From: Gammaproteobacteria bacterium
GTDB lineage: Bacteria > Pseudomonadota > Gammaproteobacteria > SZUA-229
Direction of reading: 5' to 3'
DNA length: 12,672 bases
Assembly (NCBI GenBank): GCA_016191795.1
Contig: JACPVK010000312.1
Coordinates: 1 to 12,672, forward strand
The position numbers and the translations under genes were made by a program. Each line of letters starts with the position of its first letter. Within the stretch, counting starts at the first letter, position 1. Shown here piece by piece: positions 5,917-12,672 of this stretch. Under the pieces are notes generated by a model, which was not told the origin of the DNA, did not search any database, and was given only the letters and a program-made list of their open reading frames with translations.

Positions 5917-6555
5917 TCATCGGGTTCCAAACACCACAATAGTCTTGCCATGCGCTTCAATCAGTTTTTCGTCTTCCAGTTCTTTTAATACCCTGCCGGC
6001 CATTTCACGTGAGCAGCCAACAATTTTGGCGATGTCCTGACGCGTGATTTTAATTTGCATGCCATTGGGATGGGTCATGGCGTCGGGTTGTTTGGAAAGC
6101 TCAAGCAAGGTGCGCGCAATACGGCCGGAGACATCCAGGAAAATCAGGTCGCGTACACGTTGGCTGGTTTTGATCAGGCGGTCAAATATCTGGCCCGAGA
6201 GCAGAAACATGATTTCCGGATCATCGTGCACCAGTTTGCGAAATTGCACATAAGTGATTTCGGCAATTTCAGATGGCGCACGGGTAACAACCATGGCACT
6301 GCGGTCGAGGTTTTCCTTGAACAAACCGGCCTCACCAAAAAAATCACCTTCGTTGAGATAGGCGAGAATGATTTCGGCACCCTCATCATTTTCGGTTTGT
6401 ACAGTCACCGAACCCTTGATGATATAGTAAAGGCTGTGTGGCTTGTCGCCTTCGTGAATGATGTTGCGCTTGGCGGCATAGCTTTTCTTGTGGCAGTGCG
6501 CCAGCAAAAGCTCCATCGATGGATTGCTGTGATCGACTTTGGGAATCAGTGTCAT
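5917..6555 (-). CDS. crp: cAMP receptor protein (CRP/Vfr type regulator)
   Basis: This 212-residue global transcription regulator is an ortholog of E. coli CRP and P. aeruginosa Vfr. The cyclic-nucleotide domain includes SLYYIIKGSV, LNEGDFFGEAGLF and RSA; G74, E75, R85 and S86 match the E. coli phosphate- and ribose-binding residues, and T130-S131 on the long helix match the adenine contacts. The DNA-binding domain has FLDVSGRIARTLL, then a helix-turn-helix with recognition helix CSREMAGR, keeping the three DNA-contact residues R183, E184 and R188. It ends AHGKTIVVFGTR, nearly as in E. coli. ATG 6555 is preceded by AAGGA at 7 bases. It is divergent from an osmC-like gene, as crp is from yhfA in E. 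coli, and downstream of trpC as in Pseudomonas. Intact cAMP residues argue for cAMP responsiveness. Confidence 0.96.
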   Translation of the reverse strand: MTLIPKVDHSNPSMELLLAHCHKKSYAAKRNIIHEGDKPHSLYYIIKGSVTVQTENDEGAEIILAYLNEGDFFGEAGLFKENLDRSAMVVTRAPSEIAEITYVQFRKLVHDDPEIMFLLSGQIFDRLIKTSQRVRDLIFLDVSGRIARTLLELSKQPDAMTHPNGMQIKITRQDIAKIVGCSREMAGRVLKELEDEKLIEAHGKTIVVFGTR

Positions 6556-6585
6556 GCTGTTGTCCTTGATAACGATCTTTTAAAG

Positions 6586-6598
6586 GGTGCTTTGCACC
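6586..6598. promoter_or_regulatory. Short perfect palindrome in the crp leader
   Basis: GGTGC-TTT-GCACC is a 5-bp inverted repeat in the divergent crp/osmC-like gap. It lies 30 bases before the crp ATG and overlaps a possible -35 box for the osmC-like gene. It could be a small operator or a hairpin in the crp leader. It does not match the CRP consensus. Confidence 0.3.
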
Positions 6599-6619
6599 AT
6601 CTGTTTGGGTGATTATCAT
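6591..6619 (+). promoter_or_regulatory. Possible promoter of the osmC-like gene
   Basis: TTTGCA (6591-6596) and TATCAT (6614-6619) are 17 bases apart and match the sigma-70 boxes at 4 and 5 of 6 positions. They lie about 40 bases before ATG 6661. This is a sequence-only guess. Confidence 0.35.
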
Positions 6620-6640
6620 AGCATAATGAATAACAATCAA
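6612..6640 (-). promoter_or_regulatory. Possible promoter of crp
   Basis: Read on the minus strand, TTGATT (6635-6640) and GATAAT (6612-6617) are 17 bases apart, matching sigma-70 boxes at 4 and 5 of 6 positions. They overlap the candidate promoter of the divergent gene, so the two could compete. Confidence 0.4.
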
Positions 6641-6660
6641 AGATTTCAAAGGCAAAACGT

Positions 6661-7077
6661 ATGAAAGCACGGGTTAAATGGCTGGATCACATGACATTTG
6701 TTGGTGAATCTGAAAGCGGTCACACTGTGGTCATGGATGGCGCGCCTGAAGTTGGAGGGCGAAACCTGGCTGCCCGGCCTATGGAAATGGTGTTGATGGG
6801 CATGGGCGGGTGTACGGCTTTTGATGTGGTTATGATTTTGCAACGCGCCCGTCAGCCCGTGACCGATTGTATTCTTGAGTTGACGGCCGAACGTGCCGAC
6901 GAGGTGCCCAAGGTGTTTACCAAAATCCATGTGCACTACATCGTCAAGGGTAAGGGGCTTAGCGAAAAGCAGGTGGAAAAAGCCGTCAATCTTTCGGCTG
7001 AAAAATATTGTTCGGTGTCGATCATGCTCGGAAAATCTGCGGTTATCACCCACGATTTTGAAATCATAGAAGCCTGA
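6661..7077 (+). CDS. OsmC family protein, YhfA-like
   Basis: This 138-residue OsmC/Ohr-superfamily protein resembles E. coli YhfA: it begins MKARVKWLDHMTFVGES, has PMEMVLMGMGGC at 40-51, and carries the second conserved cysteine in LSAEKYCSVSIML (C117). In OsmC and Ohr proteins the two cysteines reduce peroxides, and C51 and C117 occupy those places. The physiological role of the YhfA branch is not established. The start is supported by AAAGG 8 bases before ATG 6661. It is divergent from crp, the same pairing as in E. coli and Pseudomonas. The next gene's ATG follows its stop after one base, so the two are very likely co-translated. Confidence 0.9.
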   Translation: MKARVKWLDHMTFVGESESGHTVVMDGAPEVGGRNLAARPMEMVLMGMGGCTAFDVVMILQRARQPVTDCILELTAERADEVPKVFTKIHVHYIVKGKGLSEKQVEKAVNLSAEKYCSVSIMLGKSAVITHDFEIIEA

Positions 7078-7078
7078 T

Positions 7079-8743
7079 ATGTCGGAAAATAATGCGCAGC
7101 AGGCCTTTAACGAGCTGCTCTCCTGTTATTACACCGCCTGGTTTCGATTTCACCCGGAAACGGCGGTACAGGCAGGCGTGCATGGTTATGAGGATTTGTT
7201 GCGGCCGTATTCCGATGATCAAATCGGCGCCCTGATTACGCTGGATGAAAAACTGCTGTCATCGCTGGATGAATTTGATTTTTCGGCCCTGAATGCCGAT
7301 GCCCGCATAGATTATTCCCTGCTCTACAATGCCACTGCCTGGGAGTTGCACCAGCTACTGGATCATGACTGGCGATATAGCCGGCCACAGGACTATGTGC
7401 CGGTTAACGCTATACATCAGTTGTTAATTCGTCCGGTGGAGAATTTACATTCCGCATTCAAGCACCGCATGCAGCAGGTGCCTGATTATTTGCGAGGCGC
7501 GCGCGTTTATCTGTCGCAAAAACCGGGAAAAATTCCTGTTGAATGGCTGCACAGTGCGGCCGTGCAGGCCCAGGCCGGTGCCAGTTATTTCCGTGGCCTG
7601 CACAAACATCCCCTGATGACACAAAAGTTTCAGAACCCGGCGCGATTACAGCCGCTGTGTGATCAGGCGGCTGTTGCCCTCGATGATTATGTTCGCTTTC
7701 TGCAACATGATCTGGCGCCGGTTGCCACCGGCAGTTATGCCTGTGGCGTGGCGGAATTTCGCAGCCTGTTACGTGAAAAACATTTTCTGGATGTTGAGCC
7801 GGATGTGTTGCATGCATTGGGTGAAAAACTATTCAATGAAACGCGGGCGCAGCTGCTGGCGTTGACGCGTGAAATGCGTGGTGACGATGACCTCGAGCAG
7901 GCCCTGGCGGATATTCGTGATGACTATCCCCGTGGTGGACCGGATGCGGTACTCGATGCTTACCGCCATAGCATGAAAGCGGCCTGTGATTTTGTGTCTA
8001 CCAGACAACTGGTGAGCGTGCCAGCCAGCCAGATACTCAAAGTAATGCATACCCCCGAGTATTTGCGAAATGAGATCCCCTTTGCCGCCTACGAAGAGCC
8101 TTGCTACAACGACCCGCAACAACTGGGGCATTATTATGTGACCCCTGCTGTATCAGAGGGTGACTTGCTGGCGCATAACCAGGTATCGATAGATCTGACC
8201 AGTGTGCACGAAGCCTTTCCGGGACATCATTTGCAATTTGTCACCGCTAATACAAACCCGGTGAACAGTTTGCCAAGGCTGCTGAACGCCTCGGCCACGC
8301 TTTATGAGGGCTGGGCCCTGTATTGCGAAGATCTGATGCAGGAGCAGGGGTATCTCAACCAGCCCGGGCATCGATTAATGATGCTGCATGACCGCTTGTG
8401 GCGGGCGTTGCGCGTCATGCTCGATGTGGAACTGCATTGTCGTGGCCTGAGCGTGGATGAGGCCGTACACCGTATGTGCCGTGAGCTGGGATTTTCCGTT
8501 GATGAAGCCCGGGCCGACCTGGCCTGGTATATCCAGAATCCCGGTGTTCCCATGGGCTATGCCACTGGCTGGGCACTGATTCGCGCCTTGCGGGCGCAGC
8601 AGTCGCAGGCCGGGGACTTTGATCTGAAAGACTTTCATAACAAGCTGTTGTCGGTTGGATCCTGCGCCTTGCCACTGGTGATTTGCCGTGCCTTCGGTCA
8701 GGATGCGTGGCTGGCAGCCAGGGCAAATGTTTTTATCGATTGA
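7079..8743 (+). CDS. DUF885 family protein, probable zinc metallopeptidase
   Basis: This 554-residue protein belongs to the DUF885 family. The hallmark HEAFPGHHLQ lies at 377-386, followed by YEGWALYCEDLM at 409-420. H377, E378 and H383/H384 with E410 form a plausible zinc site of the HExxxGH...E kind, and GYATGWALIRALR near the C-terminus is also typical. Many family members carry an export signal, but this one begins MSENNAQQAFNELL with no signal peptide, so it should be cytoplasmic. The substrate is unknown and peptidase activity is inferred from the motif. ATG 7079 follows the osmC-like stop after one base, with only a weak Shine-Dalgarno inside that gene, which suggests translational coupling. 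It separates the osmC-like gene from speD; in P. aeruginosa, as remembered, those two are adjacent. Confidence 0.85.
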   Translation: MSENNAQQAFNELLSCYYTAWFRFHPETAVQAGVHGYEDLLRPYSDDQIGALITLDEKLLSSLDEFDFSALNADARIDYSLLYNATAWELHQLLDHDWRYSRPQDYVPVNAIHQLLIRPVENLHSAFKHRMQQVPDYLRGARVYLSQKPGKIPVEWLHSAAVQAQAGASYFRGLHKHPLMTQKFQNPARLQPLCDQAAVALDDYVRFLQHDLAPVATGSYACGVAEFRSLLREKHFLDVEPDVLHALGEKLFNETRAQLLALTREMRGDDDLEQALADIRDDYPRGGPDAVLDAYRHSMKAACDFVSTRQLVSVPASQILKVMHTPEYLRNEIPFAAYEEPCYNDPQQLGHYYVTPAVSEGDLLAHNQVSIDLTSVHEAFPGHHLQFVTANTNPVNSLPRLLNASATLYEGWALYCEDLMQEQGYLNQPGHRLMMLHDRLWRALRVMLDVELHCRGLSVDEAVHRMCRELGFSVDEARADLAWYIQNPGVPMGYATGWALIRALRAQQSQAGDFDLKDFHNKLLSVGSCALPLVICRAFGQDAWLAARANVFID

Positions 8744-8769
8744 GCCATAGCCACTGCATGCCGTACAAT
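8740..8769 (+). promoter_or_regulatory. Possible promoter of speD
   Basis: TTGAGC (8740-8745) and TACAAT (8764-8769) are 18 bases apart, with 4 and 5 of 6 matches to the sigma-70 boxes. They start at the stop codon of the DUF885 gene and end 38 bases before the speD start. This would give speD its own transcript, but it is a sequence-only guess. Confidence 0.35.
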
Positions 8770-8794
8770 TCGACCCCCTGTTGACACTCTAATC

Positions 8795-8799
8795 GGAGA
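8795..8799 (+). promoter_or_regulatory. Ribosome-binding site deciding the TTG start of speD
   Basis: GGAGA lies 8 bases before TTG 8808. There is no ATG near the conserved N-terminus, so this site fixes TTG as the start. Confidence 0.75.
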
Positions 8800-8807
8800 T
8801 CGCTGCA

Positions 8808-9620
8808 TTGGCCAAAGGCAAGATCAAACTGCAAGGTTTTAATAACCTCACCAAAACCCTGAGCTTTAATATCTATGATATTGCCTATGCCAGTAATGCA
8901 GCCGACCGCAAGAAATACATCGAGTATATCGATGAGGTCTATAACGCCGAGCGTTTGACCAAAATTCTGACCGACGTCAGCAATATTATCGGCGCCAATA
9001 TCCTGAATACCGCGCACCAGGATTACGATCCGCAGGGTGCCAGCGTGACCATGCTGATTTCCGAAGAGCCGATCAAGTCCCAGCATATATCCAATGAAGA
9101 AGAACCAGGTCCGCTTAAAGAGTCAGTGGTGTCGCATCTCGACAAGAGCCATCTGACGGTGCATACCTATCCCGAATCGCACCCCGAGAATGGCCTGAGT
9201 ACCTTTCGTGTGGACATAGATGTGTCAACCTGCGGCCGTATTTCGCCGCTGAAGGCCTTGAACTATCTTATTCACAGCTTTGAGTCAGATATTGTGATAC
9301 TCGATTACCGGGTACGTGGTTTTACCCGCGATGTAAAGGGCAAGAAGCTGTATATCGACCACGAAATCAATTCGATCCAGAATTTTATCGCCGATGACAC
9401 CAGCAACCGTTATCAGATGATTGATGTGAATGTGTATCAGGAAAATATTTTCCACACCAAAATGATACTCAAGGAATTCAATCTTGATAACTACCTGTTT
9501 GGTTCCCTGCAAACTGATTACAGTGATAAAGAGCGTGAGAATATTCGCCAGCGTTTACGCCGTGAAATGGCAGAAGTGTTTTATGGTGAAAACATGTCCA
9601 GCGACAAGAAGATGGGCTAG
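8808..9620 (+). CDS. speD: S-adenosylmethionine decarboxylase proenzyme
   Basis: This 270-residue proenzyme cleaves itself into beta and alpha chains and decarboxylates S-adenosylmethionine, supplying the aminopropyl donor for spermidine synthesis. It is of the E. coli class and closely similar from [19 protein letters not shown] to the C-terminus. The processing site is K113-S114 in [17 protein letters not shown], where S114 becomes the pyruvoyl group. C142 in [18 protein letters not shown] matches the catalytic cysteine. HEINSIQNF and [13 protein letters not shown] are further family segments. Translation starts at TTG 8808, supported by GGAGA at 8795-8799 and by the conserved N-terminus; a TTG start may keep the level low. 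No speE follows. Its 3' end faces the guanine deaminase-like gene across a repeat. Confidence 0.96.
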   Translation: MAKGKIKLQGFNNLTKTLSFNIYDIAYASNAADRKKYIEYIDEVYNAERLTKILTDVSNIIGANILNTAHQDYDPQGASVTMLISEEPIKSQHISNEEEPGPLKESVVSHLDKSHLTVHTYPESHPENGLSTFRVDIDVSTCGRISPLKALNYLIHSFESDIVILDYRVRGFTRDVKGKKLYIDHEINSIQNFIADDTSNRYQMIDVNVYQENIFHTKMILKEFNLDNYLFGSLQTDYSDKERENIRQRLRREMAEVFYGENMSSDKKMG

Positions 9621-9673
9621 CCTGAAAATTACTTAAAATAACCTGTATCCATATTGAGTTCAGAAAAGAATTA

Positions 9674-9743
9674 GACACAGAGACGCAGAGGCCGCAGAGA
9701 TTTGTATTATTAAAACCCCTCTGTGTCTCTGTGTCTCAGCGTC
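9674..9743. repeat. Inverted-repeat element, CGCAGAG type (speD-guanine deaminase gap)
   Basis: ACACAGAGACGCAGAGG (9675-9691) pairs with 9718-9734 over 17 positions with one mismatch, enclosing a 26-base centre that contains TTTGTATTATTAAAA. The outer bases are GAC...GTC, as in the other elements. It occupies the gap between two convergent genes, so its RNA hairpin could stop or slow transcription from both sides, although no T run follows the stem. It has the same CAGAG flavour as the element at 279-343. The rest of the 9621-9793 gap shows nothing I can name. Confidence 0.85.
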
Positions 9744-9793
9744 AAAAGGTGTTTGTCGGCCAGGAACGGGTGTCTGAAATACTGAGGATTACA

Positions 9794-10270
9794 TCAGTAA
9801 ACTTTTTTGTCGGTCTTGTTGTTCCAGTCTTTAAAGCATTGCAAATGATTGTCGCACTGACAACGTTCAATTGTGAGCGCTTTCTGTTCGTGCGGTAAAC
9901 ACAGTTCGTTGGCAATAAATGCATCATCAAATCCGGCCTGTGCTGCGTCAGCACCGGATGCCGCATAAACCACACGGCTTATTCTTGCCCAGTAAATAGC
10001 TGCCAGACACATCGGGCAGGGTTCGCAGCTGGTGTAGAGTGTGCAGCCTTCAAGATTAAAATCCTTCAGCCTGTTACAGGCGTCACGAATGGCCACGATT
10101 TCAGCATGTGCGCTGGGGTCGTTATTGAGTGTTACCTGATTGTTGCCGCGTCCAATAATGCTTGCATCTTTAACAATTACGGCACCAAACGGGCCGCCAC
10201 CGCGGGCAACGGAATCAACAGCCAGTTTTATGGCGTGCTCAATCCACTCCTTGTCTGTGTGCTTGTGCAT
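9794..10270 (-). CDS. guaD: Guanine deaminase-like protein, cytidine deaminase fold
   Basis: This is a 158-residue zinc-dependent deaminase. The zinc and catalytic motifs are AHAEIVAI (H55 ligand, E57 proton shuttle) and TSCEPCPMC (C85 and C88 ligands). The stretch RGGGPFGAVIVKD, the NDPSAHAE segment, AIYWARI, the AAQAGFDDAFI region and the final KVY tail closely resemble Bacillus subtilis GuaD. This favours conversion of guanine to xanthine over tRNA adenosine deamination (TadA) or CMP/dCMP deamination. I chose ATG 10270 because GGTGA lies 5 bases before it on the minus strand; a GTG three codons further up (10279) is open but has no such site. It follows hslO on the same strand after 52 bases and is convergent with speD. 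Confidence 0.85.
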   Translation of the reverse strand: MHKHTDKEWIEHAIKLAVDSVARGGGPFGAVIVKDASIIGRGNNQVTLNNDPSAHAEIVAIRDACNRLKDFNLEGCTLYTSCEPCPMCLAAIYWARISRVVYAASGADAAQAGFDDAFIANELCLPHEQKALTIERCQCDNHLQCFKDWNNKTDKKVY

Positions 10271-10299
10271 CGTTTTCACCGGTGATTAAGGTGGGTATA

Positions 10300-10321
10300 A
10301 ACAATAATACTGATAATTGTT
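10300..10321 (-). terminator. A/T-rich hairpin just after hslO
   Basis: Read on the minus strand, AACAATTAT-CAGT-ATTATTGTT forms a 9-position stem with one mismatch, two bases after the hslO stop codon. It is A/T-rich and followed by TATA instead of a T run, so it is at best a weak terminator or an RNA-stability element between hslO and the deaminase gene. Confidence 0.3.
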
Positions 10322-10322
10322 G

Positions 10323-11204
10323 CTAGTGACGGGTGGGTGGATTGTCGGGTGCCGGATTGCCGGCAAACAGTGCATCAACATCCACTGCGTCATATTCATA
10401 ATGCGCGTTGCAAAATTCGCAATCAACCGAAATTTTACCCTGCTCCTGCAAAATCTGGTGGGATTCTTCCGTGCCCATGGATAATAAGATGGCATCAATG
10501 CGTTCGCGCGAGCAGTTGCAGCGAAAGCTGACGGGCTCGGCATCAAACAGGCGTACGTCTTCTTCGTGGAATAACCGGTGCAAAACTTCTGTGGCCGGTA
10601 AATGCAGGATTTCGTCAGCGGATAAAGTGTCCGATAGTTGAGTGGCGCGCGGCCAGGCATCGGTGTCGCGGGTTTTTCCGGGCAGTTCCTGTAATAAAAA
10701 ACCGCCGCAGGCAGTTTCATCAGCCGCCAGCCATAAGCGGGTGTTTAATTGTTCGGACTGACGAAAATAATTTTCAATCGCGTGACCGAGTTTTTCACCT
10801 TCCAGTGCAATGATGCCCTGGTAGGCTTCGGCACCGATTTTATGTTTGGGTGGCTCAATGGTGATGACAATTTGTGCATGGCCAAAAATATTTTTTAAAC
10901 CGTTTTCAGGTACATCGGCATGCCAGCGCGCAATGCCACGAACGGTGCCTTCAGCAGTGGATTGTGCGACCAGCAAATGTAATGGGCCATCACCACGAAT
11001 TTGCAGTATTAACGAGCCTTCAAACTTGATGGTGGCGGCAAGCAGTGCGCAGGCCGCCAGCGCTTCACCAAGAATAGTGCGCACGGCAGGTGGATAATCG
11101 GTGCGCTGCAGCACAGCTTGCCAGCTGGCATTTAAATGCACCATTTCACCCCGAACGTTGGAATTTTCGATGATGAAGCGAAACAGTCGATCGTTATCAG
11201 TCAT
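10323..11204 (-). CDS. hslO: Redox-regulated chaperone Hsp33
   Basis: This 293-residue cytoplasmic holdase is inactive when reduced and zinc-bound, and is switched on by oxidation. The substrate-binding domain (about 1-180) contains RGEMVHLNASWQAVL, ILGEALAACALLAATIKFEGSLILQIRGDGPL and KHKIGAEAYQGIIALEG. The C-terminal redox switch has all four zinc cysteines: C229-x-C231 in FRCNCSRER and C262-x-x-C265 in DCEFCNAHYEYD. The length equals that of E. coli Hsp33 to within a residue. ATG 11204 matches the family start (DNDRLFRFIIE). The minus-strand bases before it (CACTTCTCTCCC) contain no Shine-Dalgarno, and the frame stays open upstream through the adjoining repeat to ATG 11282, but that extension resembles no HslO sequence. 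It lies downstream of gatB on the same strand. Confidence 0.95.
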   Translation of the reverse strand: MTDNDRLFRFIIENSNVRGEMVHLNASWQAVLQRTDYPPAVRTILGEALAACALLAATIKFEGSLILQIRGDGPLHLLVAQSTAEGTVRGIARWHADVPENGLKNIFGHAQIVITIEPPKHKIGAEAYQGIIALEGEKLGHAIENYFRQSEQLNTRLWLAADETACGGFLLQELPGKTRDTDAWPRATQLSDTLSADEILHLPATEVLHRLFHEEDVRLFDAEPVSFRCNCSRERIDAILLSMGTEESHQILQEQGKISVDCEFCNAHYEYDAVDVDALFAGNPAPDNPPTRH

Positions 11205-11230
11205 GGGAGAGAAGTGTTTTATTAAAAGCC

Positions 11231-11342
11231 TTGACGCAAAGACGCGAAGAGCGCAAAGCAAAAATATTCGCAAAAAAAGCATGAACGGCTAGCTGTCTTT
11301 TTTTATATTCTTCTTCTTCGCGGCCTTTGCGTCTTTGCGTCA
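11231..11342. repeat. Inverted-repeat element, CGCAAAG type (gatB-hslO gap)
   Basis: The left arm TTGACGCAAAGACGCGAAG (11231-11249, continuing GCGCAAAG to 11258) faces a right arm at 11316-11342 that reads TGACGCAAAGACGCAAAGG on the opposite strand. The outer 14 bases of the arms match exactly. The interior also tends to pair: ATATTCGCAAAAAAAGC against GCTGTCTTTTTTTATAT. The element fills most of the 150-base gap between gatB and hslO. The bases just outside its left end (ATTAAAAGCC) resemble those outside the element after trpG (ATTAAAGCC). It contains no gene. Confidence 0.88.
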
Positions 11343-11354
11343 TGTTTTTTGTTA

Positions 11355-12672
11355 TTAAGCAGACAGTTTCTTTTTCAGAATGTCATTGAGCTGTGCCGGA
11401 TTGGCCTTGCCTTTGGATGCTTTCATGGCCAGGCCGACAAAAAATCCGAATAGCTTGTCCTTGCCGGATCGATATTCAGCAACCTGTCCGGGATTGCCGG
11501 CGATAATGTCATCGATCAGTGATTCAATCGCACTGCTGTCGGTAATTTGTTTGAGGCCGCGTTTTTCAATAATGCTGTCGGCATCACCTTCGCCATTCCA
11601 CATGGCGTCGAACACTTCCTTGGCCAGTTTTCCGGACAGGGTGTTATCGCTGATACGTGCAATCATGCCGGCGAGCATGGTGGCACTCACCGGTGAAGCG
11701 CTGATGTTTTTGTCTTCTTTGTTCAGGCGCGCGCTGACATCACCGATAATCCAGTTGGCGGCAAGCTTGGCATCCGCGGTTTTGGCGGTTGTTTCAAAAT
11801 AATCGGCCAGCGCGCGATTGCCGGTGATGATGCCGGCATAGTATTCCGACAGTGCATATTGCGAAATAAAGCGTTCACGTTTGGCATCGGGTAATTCCGG
11901 CATGGATTCCCGTACCTGGTTGATGAAGGCATCGGTAATTACCACCGGTAATAAATCCGGGTCCGGAAAATAGCGATAATCGTTAGCTTCTTCCTTGCTG
12001 CGCATGGAGCGGGTTTCATCCCTGTCGGCATCGTATAGCCGGGTTTCCTGTACCACTTTTTTACCGCTTTCCAGCACACCAATCTGGCGTTCAACTTCAA
12101 TGTTGATGGCGCGTTCAACAAAGCGGAATGAGTTAATATTTTTTAATTCAGCGCGGGTGCCAAATTCTTTCTGGCCTTTGGGTCGTATCGAAACATTGGC
12201 GTCGCAGCGAAACGAGCCTTCCTGCATGTTGCCATCGCATATACCCAGATAACTGACCAGTTCATGAATTTTTTTCATGTAGGCGACAGCTTCTTTGGCG
12301 GAACGCATATCCGGTTCGGAAACAATTTCCAGTAGCGGTGTGCCGGCGCGATTTAAATCAATACCGGTCATGCCGTGGAAATCTTCATGCAATGATTTGC
12401 CGGCGTCTTCTTCCAGATGTGCGCGGGTGATGCCGATGGTTTTAGTGCTGCCATCTTCCAGGTCAATGGTGAGTTTGCCGCCGTGTACGACAGGTAATTC
12501 AAATTGTGAAATCTGGTAGCCTTTGGGCAGGTCCGGATAAAAATAATTTTTACGTGCAAACACCGAGCGTTTGGCAACCGTGGAATGCGTGGCCAGGCCA
12601 AACATGGCGGCCATGCGTACCACTTCTTTGTTGAGTACCGGTAATACGCCGGGTAAACCCAGGTCAACAGCG
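11355..12672 (-). CDS. gatB: Asp-tRNA(Asn)/Glu-tRNA(Gln) amidotransferase subunit B (5' end outside window)
   Basis: This is the last 438 codons of gatB, which enters from the right edge and ends at TAA 11355-11357; about 40 N-terminal residues are missing compared with the usual length. GatB is the tRNA-binding and kinase subunit of GatCAB, which amidates Glu-tRNA(Gln) and/or Asp-tRNA(Asn). The visible start [21 protein letters not shown] is followed by [66 protein letters not shown] and [15 protein letters not shown] [11 protein letters not shown], all GatB signatures. The C-terminal YqeY-like tail ends in [19 protein letters not shown]. The presence of GatB implies that at least one of Gln-tRNA or Asn-tRNA is made indirectly in this organism. 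gatA and gatC would be expected just outside the window. No frame damage is seen. Confidence 0.96.
   Translation of the reverse strand, partial: AVDLGLPGVLPVLNKEVVRMAAMFGLATHSTVAKRSVFARKNYFYPDLPKGYQISQFELPVVHGGKLTIDLEDGSTKTIGITRAHLEEDAGKSLHEDFHGMTGIDLNRAGTPLLEIVSEPDMRSAKEAVAYMKKIHELVSYLGICDGNMQEGSFRCDANVSIRPKGQKEFGTRAELKNINSFRFVERAINIEVERQIGVLESGKKVVQETRLYDADRDETRSMRSKEEANDYRYFPDPDLLPVVITDAFINQVRESMPELPDAKRERFISQYALSEYYAGIITGNRALADYFETTAKTADAKLAANWIIGDVSARLNKEDKNISASPVSATMLAGMIARISDNTLSGKLAKEVFDAMWNGEGDADSIIEKRGLKQITDSSAIESLIDDIIAGNPGQVAEYRSGKDKLFGFFVGLAMKASKGKANPAQLNDILKKKLSA

Noticed and set aside
5806..5988. 60-codon plus-strand ORF across the trpC-crp element
   Set aside because: It is made of repeat sequence and the antisense of the crp 3' end, with no ribosome-binding site or family resemblance.
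6055..6612. 185-codon plus-strand ORF opposite crp
   Set aside because: It is the antisense of an unmistakable crp gene; its length follows from codon bias.
8781..8809. TTGACA -35 box immediately before speD
   Set aside because: The matching -10 position (TGCATT, 8804-8809) would overlap the start codon and leave no room for the GGAGA ribosome-binding site on the transcript.
9674..9743. Intrinsic terminator between speD and the deaminase gene
   Set aside because: A stable stem is present but no T run follows it on either strand, so it is recorded as a repeat that might also stop transcription.

Overview
The window reads as an ordinary stretch of gammaproteobacterial chromosome (roughly half G+C) with several palindromic repeat elements inserted between its genes. 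Three things point to a gammaproteobacterium outside the enterics: the CRP protein has an E. coli-like recognition helix and C-terminus, SpeD is of the proenzyme type found in E. coli, and the order rpe-gph-trpE / trpG-trpD-trpC-crp(vfr)-osmC-like-speD is, from memory, the one in Pseudomonas aeruginosa. I cannot name the genus.

Layout, left to right. Plus strand: the 3' end of rpe, gph, a candidate trp leader peptide, trpE, trpG, a small GxxExxY (PD-(D/E)XK nuclease fold) gene inside an inverted repeat, trpD and trpC. Minus strand: crp, convergent with trpC. Plus strand again: an OsmC/YhfA-like gene divergent from crp, a DUF885 metallopeptidase-like gene coupled to it, and speD. The right end is on the minus strand: gatB (its 5' end lies outside the window), hslO and a guanine deaminase-like gene, with the last convergent to speD.

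How the genes fit together. TrpE and TrpG form anthranilate synthase, and TrpD and TrpC carry out the next steps toward tryptophan. The 107-base gph-trpE gap holds an 18-codon ORF ending Trp-Arg-Trp-stop. It also holds a two-part 17-bp stem whose 3' arm covers the trpE ribosome-binding region, so trpE may be controlled by tryptophan through a leader peptide, possibly at the level of translation.

The most unusual content is repetitive. Six loci carry arms built from about three copies of a 9-base unit, (G)ACGCAAAG or the variant (G)ACGCAGAG, mostly as facing inverted pairs. One of these pairs (3391-3830) encloses the GxxExxY gene between trpG and trpD. There the left arm supplies the trpG stop codon and also the Shine-Dalgarno sequence and start codon of the inserted gene. 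The other copies have no ORF or are solo arms, which suggests an element family with one possible protein-bearing member and several short derivatives. A different palindrome (a perfect 20-bp stem in the GGGTGCGCCGTGCGCACC class) separates trpD from trpC, and a third type lies before trpG. No rRNA, tRNA, CRISPR array or classical insertion sequence was seen.
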